DNA from: Candidatus Opimibacter iunctus
Lineage (GTDB): Bacteria; Bacteroidota; Bacteroidia; Chitinophagales; Saprospiraceae
Length of the DNA stretch: 64,000 bases
Direction of reading: 5' to 3'
Assembly: GCA_016716665.1 (NCBI GenBank)
Contig: JADJVH010000003.1
Span: 1-64,000 of the forward strand
The notes under the pieces are model-generated. The model was given only the letters and a program-made list of their open reading frames with translations, had not been told where the DNA came from and searched no databases. Positions 18,399 to 27,654 of this stretch are shown here, one piece after another; the first letter of the stretch is position 1; the number at the start of each line of letters is the position of its first letter. Made by a program: the position numbers and the translations under genes.

Positions 18399-21144
18399 TG
18401 ATCTCATACACCTCGATGATGTCGCCGGCCTTGATATCATTGTAGTTCTTGATCGTCAGACCGCATTCGAGGCCTGCCTTCACTTCCTTGACATCATCCT
18501 TGAAACGCTTGAGGGTAGACAATTCACCATGTGCATTCTCCTTGGTAGGATAGATCACGATACCATCCCTGATGATACGGATATGGTTGTTTCTCGACAC
18601 CTTGCCTTCCAGTACGATACATCCTGCCACCGTTCCAACCTTGCTGATCTTGAAGACTTCGCGTACTTCCACCTGGCCGAGAATCTTCTCTTCCTTGGTT
18701 GGCTCGAGCATTCCTTCGATAGCAGCCTTGATCTCGTTGATGGCTTCGTAGATGATCGAGTACAACTTGATTTCGACACCTTCTTTCTCAGCCAGTTTTC
18801 TTGCAGCCAGTGAAGGGCGCACCTGGAAACCGATGATGATGGCATCTGAAGCAGAAGCGAGCAATACATCTGACTCAACAATCTGACCAACGGCCTGGTG
18901 AAGGATGTTGACCTGTATACGTTCGATCGAAAGTTTCTGGAGTGAATCTGCCAGGGCCTCGATAGATCCATCCACGTCACCCTTGATGATGAGGTTGAGT
19001 TCCTTAAAGCTACCGAGGGCGAGACGACGTCCGATTTCGTCGAGGGAGATCCGCTTGCTGGCCCTGTTGGTCTGCTCACGATTGATCTGTCCACGATATG
19101 CCGCTACTGAACGTGCATCCTGTTCGTTGTCAAACTCACGGAACTTTTCACCGGCTTGTGGTGCGCCGTTAAGGCCCAATACAAGCACTGGTGCAGAAGG
19201 ACCAACATCCTTTACTTTTTTGCCTCGCTCGTTGAACATGGCCTTTACTTTACCACTATACTCACCGCAAACAATTATATCCCCGATGGAAAGTGTGCCT
19301 TTCTGGACGAGCAGCTTGGTGACATACCCGCGACCTTTGTCTAATGAAGCCTCGATCACAGCACCTGTTGCCAGTCGATCCGGATTGGCTTTGAGGTCAA
19401 GCATATCTGCTTCGAGAATAATTTTCTCCAGGAGAAGGTCAACATTCAATCCTGTCTTGGCAGAAATATCAGCGGACTGAATTTTCCCACCCCAGTCTTC
19501 GACCAGGAGGTTCATCCGGGACAGCTCTTCCTTGATCTTTTCAGGATCAGCTCCGTTCTTATCCACTTTATTGATTGCAAAGACGATAGGTACACCTGCT
19601 GCCTGGGCATGGCTGATTGCTTCCCGTGTCTGAGGCATCACATTGTCGTCTGCAGCTATGATGATGACTGCGATATCTGTTATTTTGGCACCACGTGCAC
19701 GCATCGCCGTAAAGGCTTCGTGACCCGGGGTATCCAGGAAGGTGATTGATTTGCCTGGTTTAACTTCCATTTCGTAGGCACCGATGTGCTGGGTGATACC
19801 CCCTGCCTCGCCGCTGACGACATTGGCACTACGGATAAAATCCAAAAGCGAGGTCTTTCCGTGATCGACGTGACCCATCACCGTGACGATAGGTGGTCGT
19901 GGCTTAAGATCTTCTGGGTTGTCCTCTTCTTCCTCTTCATAGAAGACCTGGTCTTCGGCAGATATGAACTCTACCTCAAAGCCGAATTCGCCGGCGACAA
20001 GTTCTATGATTTCAGCATCCAGACGCTGATTGATGGACACGATGACACCAAGATTCATACAAGTCATGATCACATCTGTGACCGGTATGCTCATGACACT
20101 TGCGAGCTCTGATACAGATACAAACTCGGTGAGCTGTAACTTGGTATCATTCTCTGCTGCGGTCAATAATTCCTGACGATCGACTTTATCCTTGCGGGAT
20201 TCTCTCCTGATCTTCTGGCGTCTGCTCTTTCCTCCGGAGAGGCGGGCCATAGTAGCCCGTATTTGATCATCAATTTCTTTCTTGGAAACTTCCTTGAGTT
20301 CTTCACGACCGAATCGGGTCGGTGCTTTACGGGCACCTGCCGCTCCACCTGCACCTGCTGTAGTTGCACCAGGTGTGCCTGCTGCTGGTCTGGCACGTTG
20401 ATCACCACCACCCTGATATGAATCGGAGGATAACTTCTTGCGTTTGCGCTTCCGTTTTTGTGCGGTGCTGGTATCAGAAGAGGCAAGGGGTTTGGACTCC
20501 TTGTCTTTCTTTGCTTTTGCCGCGGCAACCGCCTTTTCTTTTTCTGCCTTTTCCTTTTCTACCTTCTTGGTCTTCGCGGTATCAAACTTACCGGTATCTA
20601 TCTTTCCAAGGATCTTGAGGCCCGCGAGTTGTGGAGCTTCGGCCCTTACCAGTTCGTCCAGTTCCTTTTCTTCAGGAACTACAACTGGTGGTACCACTTC
20701 GGTGACTACCGGAGGGACTTCTACGACCGGCTTTTCTTCTGGTTGCGGTTTAGTTTCGGGTGCTTTAGGCGTCAGGTCTATCTTACCGACCACCTTGACC
20801 TTTGGCTTGTCCTGTTCTTCGACTTCCGCCTTCTTTACCTCAGGCTTGACGACTGGAGGAGGAGGAGGAGTGACTGGGGGAGCTTCTTTTTTCGGCGGTG
20901 GAGGAGCAACTGGTGCCACAACTTCCGGTGCTTTTGCCGGACGGGTCCCAATCACCATGCTGTCAGCCTGTTCTTTGATAGCCATAGAACTGCTGAATTC
21001 CTGAAGGAGCAGGTTGTGCATCTCATCAGTAATCATGCTCGTCGGCTTGGCTTCGATCACAAAACCCTTTTTTGAAAGGTATTCTACGATACTATCCGTA
21101 CCGACATTTAATTCTTTGGCAACTTTAACAAGTCTTTGCGACAT
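18370..21144 (-). CDS. infB: Translation initiation factor IF-2
   Basis: GTPase that places fMet-tRNA on the ribosome and promotes subunit joining. The 924-residue protein has an N-terminal IF2N helix (RLVKVAKELNVGTDSIVEYLSKKGF), a long Pro/Lys/Glu-rich linker (about 75-260), then the G domain with GHVDHGKT (about 422-430), DTPGHEAF (about 470), NKVD (about 525) and SAKTG, and the C-terminal domains II to IV. The proline-rich linker is expected for Bacteroidota IF-2 and produces long spurious frames on the opposite strand. It lies downstream of nusA in the usual operon order, 74 bases after the nusA stop. Confidence 0.97.
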   Translation of the reverse strand: MSQRLVKVAKELNVGTDSIVEYLSKKGFVIEAKPTSMITDEMHNLLLQEFSSSMAIKEQADSMVIGTRPAKAPEVVAPVAPPPPKKEAPPVTPPPPPVVKPEVKKAEVEEQDKPKVKVVGKIDLTPKAPETKPQPEEKPVVEVPPVVTEVVPPVVVPEEKELDELVRAEAPQLAGLKILGKIDTGKFDTAKTKKVEKEKAEKEKAVAAAKAKKDKESKPLASSDTSTAQKRKRKRKKLSSDSYQGGGDQRARPAAGTPGATTAGAGGAAGARKAPTRFGREELKEVSKKEIDDQIRATMARLSGGKSRRQKIRRESRKDKVDRQELLTAAENDTKLQLTEFVSVSELASVMSIPVTDVIMTCMNLGVIVSINQRLDAEIIELVAGEFGFEVEFISAEDQVFYEEEEEDNPEDLKPRPPIVTVMGHVDHGKTSLLDFIRSANVVSGEAGGITQHIGAYEMEVKPGKSITFLDTPGHEAFTAMRARGAKITDIAVIIIAADDNVMPQTREAISHAQAAGVPIVFAINKVDKNGADPEKIKEELSRMNLLVEDWGGKIQSADISAKTGLNVDLLLEKIILEADMLDLKANPDRLATGAVIEASLDKGRGYVTKLLVQKGTLSIGDIIVCGEYSGKVKAMFNERGKKVKDVGPSAPVLVLGLNGAPQAGEKFREFDNEQDARSVAAYRGQINREQTNRASKRISLDEIGRRLALGSFKELNLIIKGDVDGSIEALADSLQKLSIERIQVNILHQAVGQIVESDVLLASASDAIIIGFQVRPSLAARKLAEKEGVEIKLYSIIYEAINEIKAAIEGMLEPTKEEKILGQVEVREVFKISKVGTVAGCIVLEGKVSRNNHIRIIRDGIVIYPTKENAHGELSTLKRFKDDVKEVKAGLECGLTIKNYNDIKAGDIIEVYEINEIRGKLDD

Positions 21145-21218
21145 ATTGGGTACTTAGGTTCAAACACGCCTCCTCCGGCTCTATCCCTCACTGGAGATGT
21201 TCCCCGGAGAGTTTCAAA

Positions 21219-22454
21219 TCAGCTTTCGTCAAATTCGGCTGTAAATATCCGTAAAATTTCATCGACCGTCTCTTCTTCCAGATCAGTACGTCTCACCAGC
21301 TCCTCTTTATTGAGGGCCAATACGCTTCTGGCCGTATCACAACCGATGCCTTTCAGCTCGTCAATGATCCATGCTTCGAGCTCATCTGCAAATTCGTCGA
21401 GGTCCACATCTTCCAGCTCGGCATCAGCACTGTCACGGAATACGTCGATCTCATACTCGGTCAGCCAGCTGGCCAACTTGATATTGGATCCACCCTTTCC
21501 AATGGCAAGGGATACCTGGTCTGGCTTCAGATATACACTGGCCCGCTTGTTTTCTGCATTGATTTCAATGCTCGAAACCTTGGCCGGTGTCAGTGCACGC
21601 TGAATAAACAGCGTCAGGTTATTGGTATAATTGACGATGTCAATATTTTCATTTCTCAATTCACGGACGATGCCATGGATACGAGATCCTTTCATCCCCA
21701 CGCAGGCCCCTACCGGGTCAATGCGGTCATCATAGGATTCAACAGCCACTTTGGCGCGTTCACCTGGCAGACGTACGATTTTCTTGATCGTGATCAATCC
21801 ATCTTCGATCTCAGGTACTTCCTGTTCCATCAGCTTGGCGAGGAACAGATTGTCTGTCCTGGAAATGATGATGACAGGATTGTTGTTTTTCATTTCTACC
21901 CGCTTGATGATGGCCCTGACCATATCGCCTTTCTTGAAATAATCACCGCGGATCATTTCTGTACGTGGCAATAAAAGTTCATTGTTGGTCGCATCATCCA
22001 GGATGAGGATCTCACGCTTGAGGATTTGTTGTACTTCGCCGAGGATGATTTCGCCTTCGCGGTCTTTATAGCGCTGGAAGACTTCGTCCTTCTCGAGTTC
22101 CATGATCCGGGATACCAGGGTCTGGCGTGCGGCCATGATCGCCCTGCGTCCGAAATCTTCGAGGGTCAGCTCTTCATAGCAATCTTCATCGAGTTCGTAG
22201 CTATCATCAATACTCTTGGCTTCAGAGAGGGACACCTGTCCTTGCTCATCCATCACCTCACCGTCCGGAACGATCTTCCTTACCCGCCATAGCTGGAGGT
22301 CACCATTCATGTTGACGATGATATCAAAATGGTCATCAGAGCCGTATTTCTTCTTGATCAGCGTACGGAATACATCTTCCATCACCCTTACCATGGTGGG
22401 GCGGTCAATATTTTTTCCGGCTTTAAACTCAGAAAATGATTCGATTAGATTCAT
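21219..22454 (-). CDS. nusA: Transcription termination/antitermination factor NusA
   Basis: RNA-polymerase-binding factor that modulates pausing, termination and antitermination. The 411 residues comprise the N-terminal RNAP-binding domain (1-125), an S1 RNA-binding domain (about 130-200; GEIILGEVQQILKREILIL), two KH domains (about 225-345; RIDPVGACVGMKGSRIHGIVREL and SLAIGKGGSNIKLASWLTEY), and a short acidic C-terminal region with one helix-hairpin-helix-like repeat. It sits between rimP and infB, the classical order, on a transcript whose leader contains a terminator-like hairpin (see 23085-23109). Confidence 0.96.
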   Translation of the reverse strand: MNLIESFSEFKAGKNIDRPTMVRVMEDVFRTLIKKKYGSDDHFDIIVNMNGDLQLWRVRKIVPDGEVMDEQGQVSLSEAKSIDDSYELDEDCYEELTLEDFGRRAIMAARQTLVSRIMELEKDEVFQRYKDREGEIILGEVQQILKREILILDDATNNELLLPRTEMIRGDYFKKGDMVRAIIKRVEMKNNNPVIIISRTDNLFLAKLMEQEVPEIEDGLITIKKIVRLPGERAKVAVESYDDRIDPVGACVGMKGSRIHGIVRELRNENIDIVNYTNNLTLFIQRALTPAKVSSIEINAENKRASVYLKPDQVSLAIGKGGSNIKLASWLTEYEIDVFRDSADAELEDVDLDEFADELEAWIIDELKGIGCDTARSVLALNKEELVRRTDLEEETVDEILRIFTAEFDES

Positions 22455-22499
22455 GATCTACCTTGATTTAAAATCATTTAAGTATTTATTGTCAATTGT

Positions 22500-22602
22500 G
22501 ATTTAAATTCGTCAATCGTGAGTCGTGAGGTTGTATTGAATAACAAATTTTCAATTTATTTCCTCCCTGCCCCTTGCTCCTTTGCCCCCTTGCTCCTTGC
22601 TA
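22500..22602. repeat. Degenerate stutter repeats between nusA and rimP
   Basis: The rimP-nusA spacer contains two blocks of short degenerate tandem words: GTCAATCGTGAGTCGTGAG at 22511-22529 and CCCCTTGCTCC / CCCCCTTGCTCC near 22570-22598. No coding potential is seen. Confidence 0.6.
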
Positions 22603-23079
22603 TTTTTTTCCAAACTGTACGGTCACATAAGCTTCCTTAATGTCCCCGAATGCAATCTCTCTCGTCACCAATTCTCCTTTCTTGTCCTTTGGCTTGATAT
22701 CGACGGTGATCGTATCATGTCCGATGTTTGTCAGCACTCCATCAAACTGTTCGTTGCTGACCAGCTTGATGCGCAACGTCCGGCCTGAATGCTTGAGGTA
22801 TTGCCTCAGGAACTTCAGCGGACGGCTGACTCCCGGGGAGGAAACCTCGAGTTCATAGATACCTCCCAGTTCGGGTACTGCATCCAGTATGGACTCCAGT
22901 ATCCTGCTGATCTGGGTGCAGGTATCCAGGCTGACCCCTTCGTCCCCGTCGATAAAGACGCCAATGTGATGGTTTGGCGCTACGACCAGGTCGACGATGT
23001 AGTACTCCCCGCAACGCCCTTCTTCAAAGGCGGACCGGATCAATGACTCCAGGTGATGTGCTGCTGTGCTCTGTGACAT
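22600..23079 (-). CDS. rimP: Ribosome maturation factor RimP
   Basis: 30S-subunit assembly factor of 159 residues. The N-terminal domain includes YYIVDLVVAPNHHIGVFIDGDEGVSLDTCTQISR and the family signature LEVSSPGVSRPLKFLRQY (about 80-98), followed by the SH3-like C-terminal domain with GVLTNIGHDTITVDI. The ATG at 23079 was chosen because it gives the usual N-terminal helix; an ATG at 23112 in the same frame would encode part of a terminator-like hairpin. First gene of the rimP-nusA-infB operon. Confidence 0.94.
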   Translation of the reverse strand: MSQSTAAHHLESLIRSAFEEGRCGEYYIVDLVVAPNHHIGVFIDGDEGVSLDTCTQISRILESILDAVPELGGIYELEVSSPGVSRPLKFLRQYLKHSGRTLRIKLVSNEQFDGVLTNIGHDTITVDIKPKDKKGELVTREIAFGDIKEAYVTVQFGKK

Positions 23080-23084
23080 ACAAT

Positions 23085-23109
23085 AAAAAGAGGGAACTTC
23101 TGTTCCCTC
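23085..23109 (-). terminator. Terminator-like hairpin in the leader of rimP-nusA-infB
   Basis: On the minus strand GAGGGAAC (23109-23102) and GTTCCCTC (23097-23090) form a perfect 8-bp stem with loop AGAA, followed directly by five U residues and then by the rimP ATG at 23079. It lies downstream of the promoter box at 23128-23135, so it is inside the leader of this operon rather than at the end of another gene. It could act as an attenuator. Confidence 0.6.
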
Positions 23110-23127
23110 CATCAATTATTCGCGGTG

Positions 23128-23135
23128 CAAATATA
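23128..23135 (-). promoter_or_regulatory. Promoter -7 box (TATATTTG) of the rimP operon
   Basis: Read on the minus strand, TATATTTG matches TAnnTTTG exactly and is followed by GCACC, as is common at Bacteroidota promoters. The transcript would start near 23121, about 42 bases before the rimP ATG. Confidence 0.65.
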
Positions 23136-23412
23136 CGACAAGTTTGGGATTTAATCAAGGGGAATCCTAAAAAGCCCCTGATACATAAGGGATTGAACAG
23201 AAGAATGCGGTTTGAAGTTCCCTTCCCAAATTTTTCAGATAAATATTTAAATATGTATATTATTGATTTACAATATTATATAAGGCTATTCTGGAGAGTG
23301 CTTCCCATACACATGGGGAGTCATTGATGATATCGTATTCTTCCTGATCTCCTTTTGGATCACAAAAATCCTTCCGCTATTGATTTTCCATTCATGTACA
23401 TCCTTCGGACGT

Positions 23413-23420
23413 TATCTTTG
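23413..23420 (+). promoter_or_regulatory. Promoter -7 box (TATCTTTG) of mqnC-punA
   Basis: TATCTTTG matches the TAnnTTTG consensus. Transcription would begin near 23426, some ten bases before the ATG at 23436, which supports that start over the upstream in-frame ATGs at 23355 and 23394. Confidence 0.65.
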
Positions 23421-23435
23421 TTTATTCCGGACAAG

Positions 23436-24575
23436 ATGATACAACAACTACTCGAAAAAGCACTCCGCCAGGAGTTCCTTACCGCTGAAGAAGGCCTGGC
23501 CCTCTTTCAGGATGCCCCGACCTCTGCATTGATGTATGTTGGAAATCAATTGCGGCAGAAGATGGTGCCTGGCTCAAAGGTCACCTGGATCATCGACCGC
23601 AATTCTAATACAACCAATGTTTGTGTGGCCAATTGCAAATTCTGCAACTTCTACAGAAGGCCCGGTCATGCTGAATCCTATGTAACCACGATCGAGGAGT
23701 ATCGTCCCAAGATCGAGGAGTTATTCCGCCTGGGTGGCGAACAACTCCTCCTGCAAGGCGGTCATCACCCGGATCTTGGATTAGCATTTTATACCGACTT
23801 GTTTAGCTCGCTCAAGAAAGAATTTCCTCAACTTAAACTTCATGCACTCGGCCCACCGGAAGTAGCACATATCTGTCATCTGGAAAACATGAGCCATGAT
23901 CAGGTGCTGCGTGAACTGAAGGCATCAGGCCTTGATTCACTTCCTGGCGCAGGTGCTGAAATCTTAAATGACCGCGTACGCCGCCTGATCTCGAAGGGCA
24001 AATGTGGATCTCAGGAATGGCTCGATATCATGCGCGCAGCTCATCGCACAGGACTAACCACATCCGCCACGATGATGTTTGGCCACATTGAGACCCTCAT
24101 GGAACGTATGGAACACTTTGTCGACATCCGTACAGTGCAGGCAGAGCGGCCGGAAGGTGCTGTTGGGTTTCTTGCCTTTATTCCATGGCCTTTCATGGAT
24201 GACGGAACATTGCTCAAGAAACTCAAGCGGGCACGCAATCAATGCACTGCCGATGAATATATCCGTATGATCGCCCTCAGCCGCATCATGCTACCCAATA
24301 TCACGCATATCCAGGCCTCATGGCTCACCGTTGGCAAACAAACTGCTCAGATATGCCTTCACTCCGGTGCAGATGACATGGGCAGTATCATGATCGAAGA
24401 GAACGTAGTGTCTGCCGCTGGTGCTCCATTCAGATTTACTGCCAATGGCATACAACAAGCGATCCGTGATGCAGGGTATACCCCACAACTTAGGGACCAG
24501 CAATATGCCGAGCGCGAATTGCCTGCGCATATCGAACAGCAGGAACTTGATCATGCCAATATGATCATCGACTGA
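23436..24575 (+). CDS. mqnC: Cyclic dehypoxanthinyl futalosine synthase (radical SAM)
   Basis: Radical SAM enzyme of the futalosine pathway to menaquinone; it cyclises dehypoxanthinyl futalosine. The 379-residue protein carries the cluster motif CVANCKFC (Cys63, Cys67, Cys70) directly followed by NFYRRPGHAESYV, and the family blocks LLQGGHHPDLGL and SLPGAGAEILNDRVRRLIS. The close relative MqnE has a different cluster context, so MqnC is favoured. The start is set by the promoter box at 23413. Its stop codon shares one base with the punA start (TGATG), indicating translational coupling. Confidence 0.92.
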   Translation: MIQQLLEKALRQEFLTAEEGLALFQDAPTSALMYVGNQLRQKMVPGSKVTWIIDRNSNTTNVCVANCKFCNFYRRPGHAESYVTTIEEYRPKIEELFRLGGEQLLLQGGHHPDLGLAFYTDLFSSLKKEFPQLKLHALGPPEVAHICHLENMSHDQVLRELKASGLDSLPGAGAEILNDRVRRLISKGKCGSQEWLDIMRAAHRTGLTTSATMMFGHIETLMERMEHFVDIRTVQAERPEGAVGFLAFIPWPFMDDGTLLKKLKRARNQCTADEYIRMIALSRIMLPNITHIQASWLTVGKQTAQICLHSGADDMGSIMIEENVVSAAGAPFRFTANGIQQAIRDAGYTPQLRDQQYAERELPAHIEQQELDHANMIID

Positions 24576-25411
24576 TGGCCATCCATACTGATGAATTCGA
24601 ATTAGTCCAGGAGGCAGCTGCTTATATAAAGCATCGCATGCCCTTCATTCCTAAGGCAGGCATCATACTGGGTACCGGGTTGGGCAACTGGACAAATTCA
24701 ATAGATATCATTACAGAAATCAACACGGCCGAAGTGCCGAATATGATTTCACCAAAAGTGGCCTCGCACAAGGGGAAATTGTCCTTTGCCATCATCAATA
24801 ATGTACCCGTGGCGATTCTCGCGGGAAGGGTTCATTACTACGAAGGGTATGAAATGAATGAAGTAGTGCGGCCTGTACGCGTATTGCATTCGATCGGATG
24901 CACACACCTGGTGACCACCAATGCAGCCGGTGGACTTCATCCGGATTTTGACGGAGGAGATATCGTGATCATCCGTGATCATATCAACCTGATGCATGCC
25001 AATCCACTGCGTGGACCGAATGAAGAGCGATGGGGCCCACGCTTTCCTGACATGATGCACGCCTATGATCGGGAATGGATCAGCTATACCAAAGTCCAGG
25101 CCGAAAAAATTAATTTAAAAATCTACACCGGCGTATATGCAGGATTATCCGGACCCAACCTTGAGACCCCTGCCGAGTACGAGTACCTGCACAGGATCGG
25201 TGCGGATCTCGTCGGGATGTCAGCAGTACCTGAGGTCATCGCTGCGCATCACATCGGCATGAAGATATTGGCAATGTCTGTGGTCTCCAATGTTTGCTAT
25301 CCGCCTGAACGCATACGGGAGACGACTGTAGAAGATGTCATTCGTGTAGTGGAGAGTAGTGCTTCGAAAGCAGGAATATTGATAGAACAAGCCATTCAAT
25401 ACTGCAAGTAG
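24575..25411 (+). CDS. punA: Purine nucleoside phosphorylase
   Basis: Cytoplasmic purine salvage enzyme of the trimeric PNP class, 278 residues. Diagnostic motifs are GIILGTGLGNW near 29-39 (phosphate-binding loop), HKGKLSFA, ILAGRVHYYEGY (about 87-98), VTTNAAGGLHPDF near 113-125, GVYAGLSGPNLETPAEY, and AMSVVSNVCYPP near the end with the base-binding Asn region. It overlaps mqnC by one base. In the futalosine pathway hypoxanthine is released before the MqnC step, so a role in purine recovery, or in a phosphorolytic variant of that step, is possible but unproven. Confidence 0.9.
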   Translation: MAIHTDEFELVQEAAAYIKHRMPFIPKAGIILGTGLGNWTNSIDIITEINTAEVPNMISPKVASHKGKLSFAIINNVPVAILAGRVHYYEGYEMNEVVRPVRVLHSIGCTHLVTTNAAGGLHPDFDGGDIVIIRDHINLMHANPLRGPNEERWGPRFPDMMHAYDREWISYTKVQAEKINLKIYTGVYAGLSGPNLETPAEYEYLHRIGADLVGMSAVPEVIAAHHIGMKILAMSVVSNVCYPPERIRETTVEDVIRVVESSASKAGILIEQAIQYCK

Positions 25412-25461
25412 TAGCCTCCTTCAGCAATGTGCGCTATTATCGCATGACCAAAAATTTATTG

Positions 25462-25556
25462 AATTGCCACGGCTTTCAAGCCGTGAAGAGGAAGTAACTC
25501 GCTCGTCAGGAGACGAGAATATATGAGGTTCAAGTCTGGAGACTTGAACCAGCACT
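25462..25556. repeat. Hairpin repeat unit (TTCAAG/CTCGTC family), copy 1
   Basis: Three short palindromes in a row: CACGGCTT TCA AGCCGTG (25467-25484), CTCGTC AGGA GACGAG (25503-25518) and GGTTCAAGTC TGGA GACTTGAACC (25529-25552). The last two recur in reverse orientation at 35943-36003. There is no gene between 25412 and 25556. Confidence 0.8.
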
Positions 25557-26264
25557 TTAGTCTGTATAAATCACCTTTCTCCAGAACCGGAATCCGGCCC
25601 TCGCTTCGAAGACAATATTCTTGATCGAAGATTCCGCGATGACTACAGGGCTACCGTCACTATAGTTGTATCCGGTATCCTGGTATGGCACATAGATCTG
25701 CTGACTGAGGTCCGGAGAGAATCCAAATTCGATGGTAGTGCTGACCAGTTCGCTGATTGGAAATTCAAATCCGACATTGAAATCCAATCCATAGGTGAAA
25801 TTGTTTTCGGTCCCTTCGAGTCCGGCAAACAAGTATCCGAAATCAGTGCTCAGGTTAAAATCTCCACGGACACCAAAACCATAGCTCAGGAAATTGGGTC
25901 CGACCTCCTTTCGTTGTTTCACCCCAAAGCCCAGTGAGAGATTGTGAAACTCCATGGAGTTGGATTGCCTGGCCTGCTCGGTACCGGTATTCGGATCATA
26001 ATAGGCTGCAGAGTTGACTGCACTTCCTTTGATATGATAACCCAGACTGGCATAAAGAGAATTTGGGCTGATTTCGCTGCTGGACTCCATATACCCAACC
26101 GCATGAAAACGAAAGAAGGGATCCTTTTCAAATCCATTGACGGTCTGGGTACTCATCGTGAGCCCACCAAGTATAGAATAGACGGTTCCCTGCGCAACGA
26201 CGACTGACGCAGACATCAGTGCTGCAGTGATCACGACGCTTATTATTGTTTGTCTGCATTTCAT
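25557..26264 (-). CDS. Putative outer-membrane beta-barrel protein
   Basis: About 235 residues from ATG 26264, with a signal peptide ending near SASVVVAQ. The mature protein consists of alternating strands and turns rich in Tyr, Phe and Gly (YASLGYHIKG, LSLGFGVKQRKEVG, FTYGLDFNVGFEFPI, FEARAGFRFWRKVIY), the pattern of porin-like PorT/OmpW-type barrels in Bacteroidota. No named family recognised. The start overlaps the stop of the upstream glucosaminidase gene by four bases (ATGA), so the two are probably co-translated; a link to cell-envelope maintenance is inference. Confidence 0.7.
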   Translation of the reverse strand: MKCRQTIISVVITAALMSASVVVAQGTVYSILGGLTMSTQTVNGFEKDPFFRFHAVGYMESSSEISPNSLYASLGYHIKGSAVNSAAYYDPNTGTEQARQSNSMEFHNLSLGFGVKQRKEVGPNFLSYGFGVRGDFNLSTDFGYLFAGLEGTENNFTYGLDFNVGFEFPISELVSTTIEFGFSPDLSQQIYVPYQDTGYNYSDGSPVVIAESSIKNIVFEARAGFRFWRKVIYTD

Positions 26265-27505
26265 TTCCAAACCAGTTTTTGTCCTACGTAAATCGTATCT
26301 GCTGCCAGGTTGTTCTTCTTTCTCAGGTCATCGACAGATATGCCGTAAGTTCTTGCAATGCCGTACAAGGTATCACCTTTCATCACAGTATGGACCACCA
26401 GAGGTTCACCTTGTGCTGTGGATGGCTTATTTGCCCCCGCAGGTGCATTGCCTGTTGAAGCCGTGATGCGATCTGAGGGTGCAGCAGGGACGCTCTTGGC
26501 ATCACCTGCAGGCACAGGCTTGGTGCCACCCGTTTTCCTGGTGCCAGGCACCTGGTATGGATCTGCGATCTTCAGTTCTGTTTTAGGCTTGCCCTTGAGC
26601 ATGATTTTCTGGCGCGGCAATGGCACTTCATTTTTCTCCAGTCCGTTCCGTTTTGCCAGGGCATCAAGTTTAACACCATACTTGTTTGAAACCAGTAACA
26701 AATCTTCACCCTCTTTCAACATATGGTATTTCTCCTTACCGTGATAAGCGGATTTTTTAGGTTCTAGATAAACTTTACTGCCGGACTCCAGTGCCTGATC
26801 CTTTGAGGTAATATCTTCGTTGTAATGCATGATTTTGTTTACACTCAGGTCATTCCGCTTGGCTAAGAGCGTGGCATTATCTCCCTTCTGGGCGAGGGTG
26901 TACTTTACTTTATTGTTGTATCTGATCAATTGAAGGGCTGAGGATGCAGGAGGTGCATTTGACGCCACAGGATTGTTGTATTCATTATCAAAACGGTACA
27001 ATTCATACTTTTCGATCAGGTCAATGAGCCTGGTAGCATATTGGGGATCGGTAGCATAACCCGCTTTTGAAAGTCCCTTAGCCCATCCCTTGTAATCTGT
27101 TGGATCAAGTTGAAACAGGAAACCGTATCGTGCTGCCTTTGCCGGATCAGCCAGAAAATCGGAATGTGCGATATAACTATCCCTGACACAATTAAATTCC
27201 CTGAAGCAGGATTTAACGAGCTTGCCATCTGCATAATCGTCATCTTCCTTATGGTATGACTTACCATCCCAGCTGCTCCCGCATTTGATACCAAAGTGAT
27301 TGTTGGCCTTGCATGCCAGGTCACTCCTGCCGCAATTTGATTCAAGCAGAGCCTGGGACAGTTTGATACTCGCAGGGATCCCGGTCCTGATCATTTCCGC
27401 GACCGCCAGATCCTGGTACTTTCGGATATACTCCGCCTGGTCCTGCGCAACCAGGAAGTCAAGACCTATCAAGAAAATGCTGATAATCAATATATTACGT
27501 AGCAT
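26261..27505 (-). CDS. Secreted glucosaminidase (GH73) with LysM repeats
   Basis: Predicted periplasmic or exported peptidoglycan hydrolase of 414 residues. After a signal peptide (ending LDFLVAQ) comes a mannosyl-glycoprotein endo-beta-N-acetylglucosaminidase-like domain (about 25-170): SIKLSQALLESNCGRSDLA with the catalytic Glu in LLESN, HFGIKC, and FREFNCVRDSYIAHSDFLADPAKAARYGFLF. The rest holds LysM peptidoglycan-binding modules, two degenerate (about 200-310) and one clear at the C-terminus (VVHTVMKGDTLYGIARTYGISVDDLRKKN). Such enzymes cleave the glycan backbone during growth or division. It is upstream of, and coupled to, a putative beta-barrel gene. Confidence 0.9.
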   Translation of the reverse strand: MLRNILIISIFLIGLDFLVAQDQAEYIRKYQDLAVAEMIRTGIPASIKLSQALLESNCGRSDLACKANNHFGIKCGSSWDGKSYHKEDDDYADGKLVKSCFREFNCVRDSYIAHSDFLADPAKAARYGFLFQLDPTDYKGWAKGLSKAGYATDPQYATRLIDLIEKYELYRFDNEYNNPVASNAPPASSALQLIRYNNKVKYTLAQKGDNATLLAKRNDLSVNKIMHYNEDITSKDQALESGSKVYLEPKKSAYHGKEKYHMLKEGEDLLLVSNKYGVKLDALAKRNGLEKNEVPLPRQKIMLKGKPKTELKIADPYQVPGTRKTGGTKPVPAGDAKSVPAAPSDRITASTGNAPAGANKPSTAQGEPLVVHTVMKGDTLYGIARTYGISVDDLRKKNNLAADTIYVGQKLVWK

Positions 27506-27654
27506 CTAAAAAATGTTGACCTGTTAAAACATATTATAAATAAATATTATATCAAATTTCGAGCCAAAAAGGGGTAATGGGGTGTTAATGACCATTCTTC
27601 CAGCAGGATACATAATAAAAGGAGTATTTGTGGTTGGATATTGTACTGATGTTG

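Noticed and set aside
20438..21075. Long plus-strand frames opposite infB (Gly/Thr/Ser-rich and Phe/Arg-rich)
   Set aside because: They are the antisense of the Pro/Lys-rich linker of IF-2 and have no domain-like composition.
25529..25552. GGTTCAAGTC resembling a tRNA T-arm
   Set aside because: It is half of a simple 10-bp hairpin; there is no acceptor stem, D arm, anticodon arm or CCA around it, and the same hairpin recurs at 35943.
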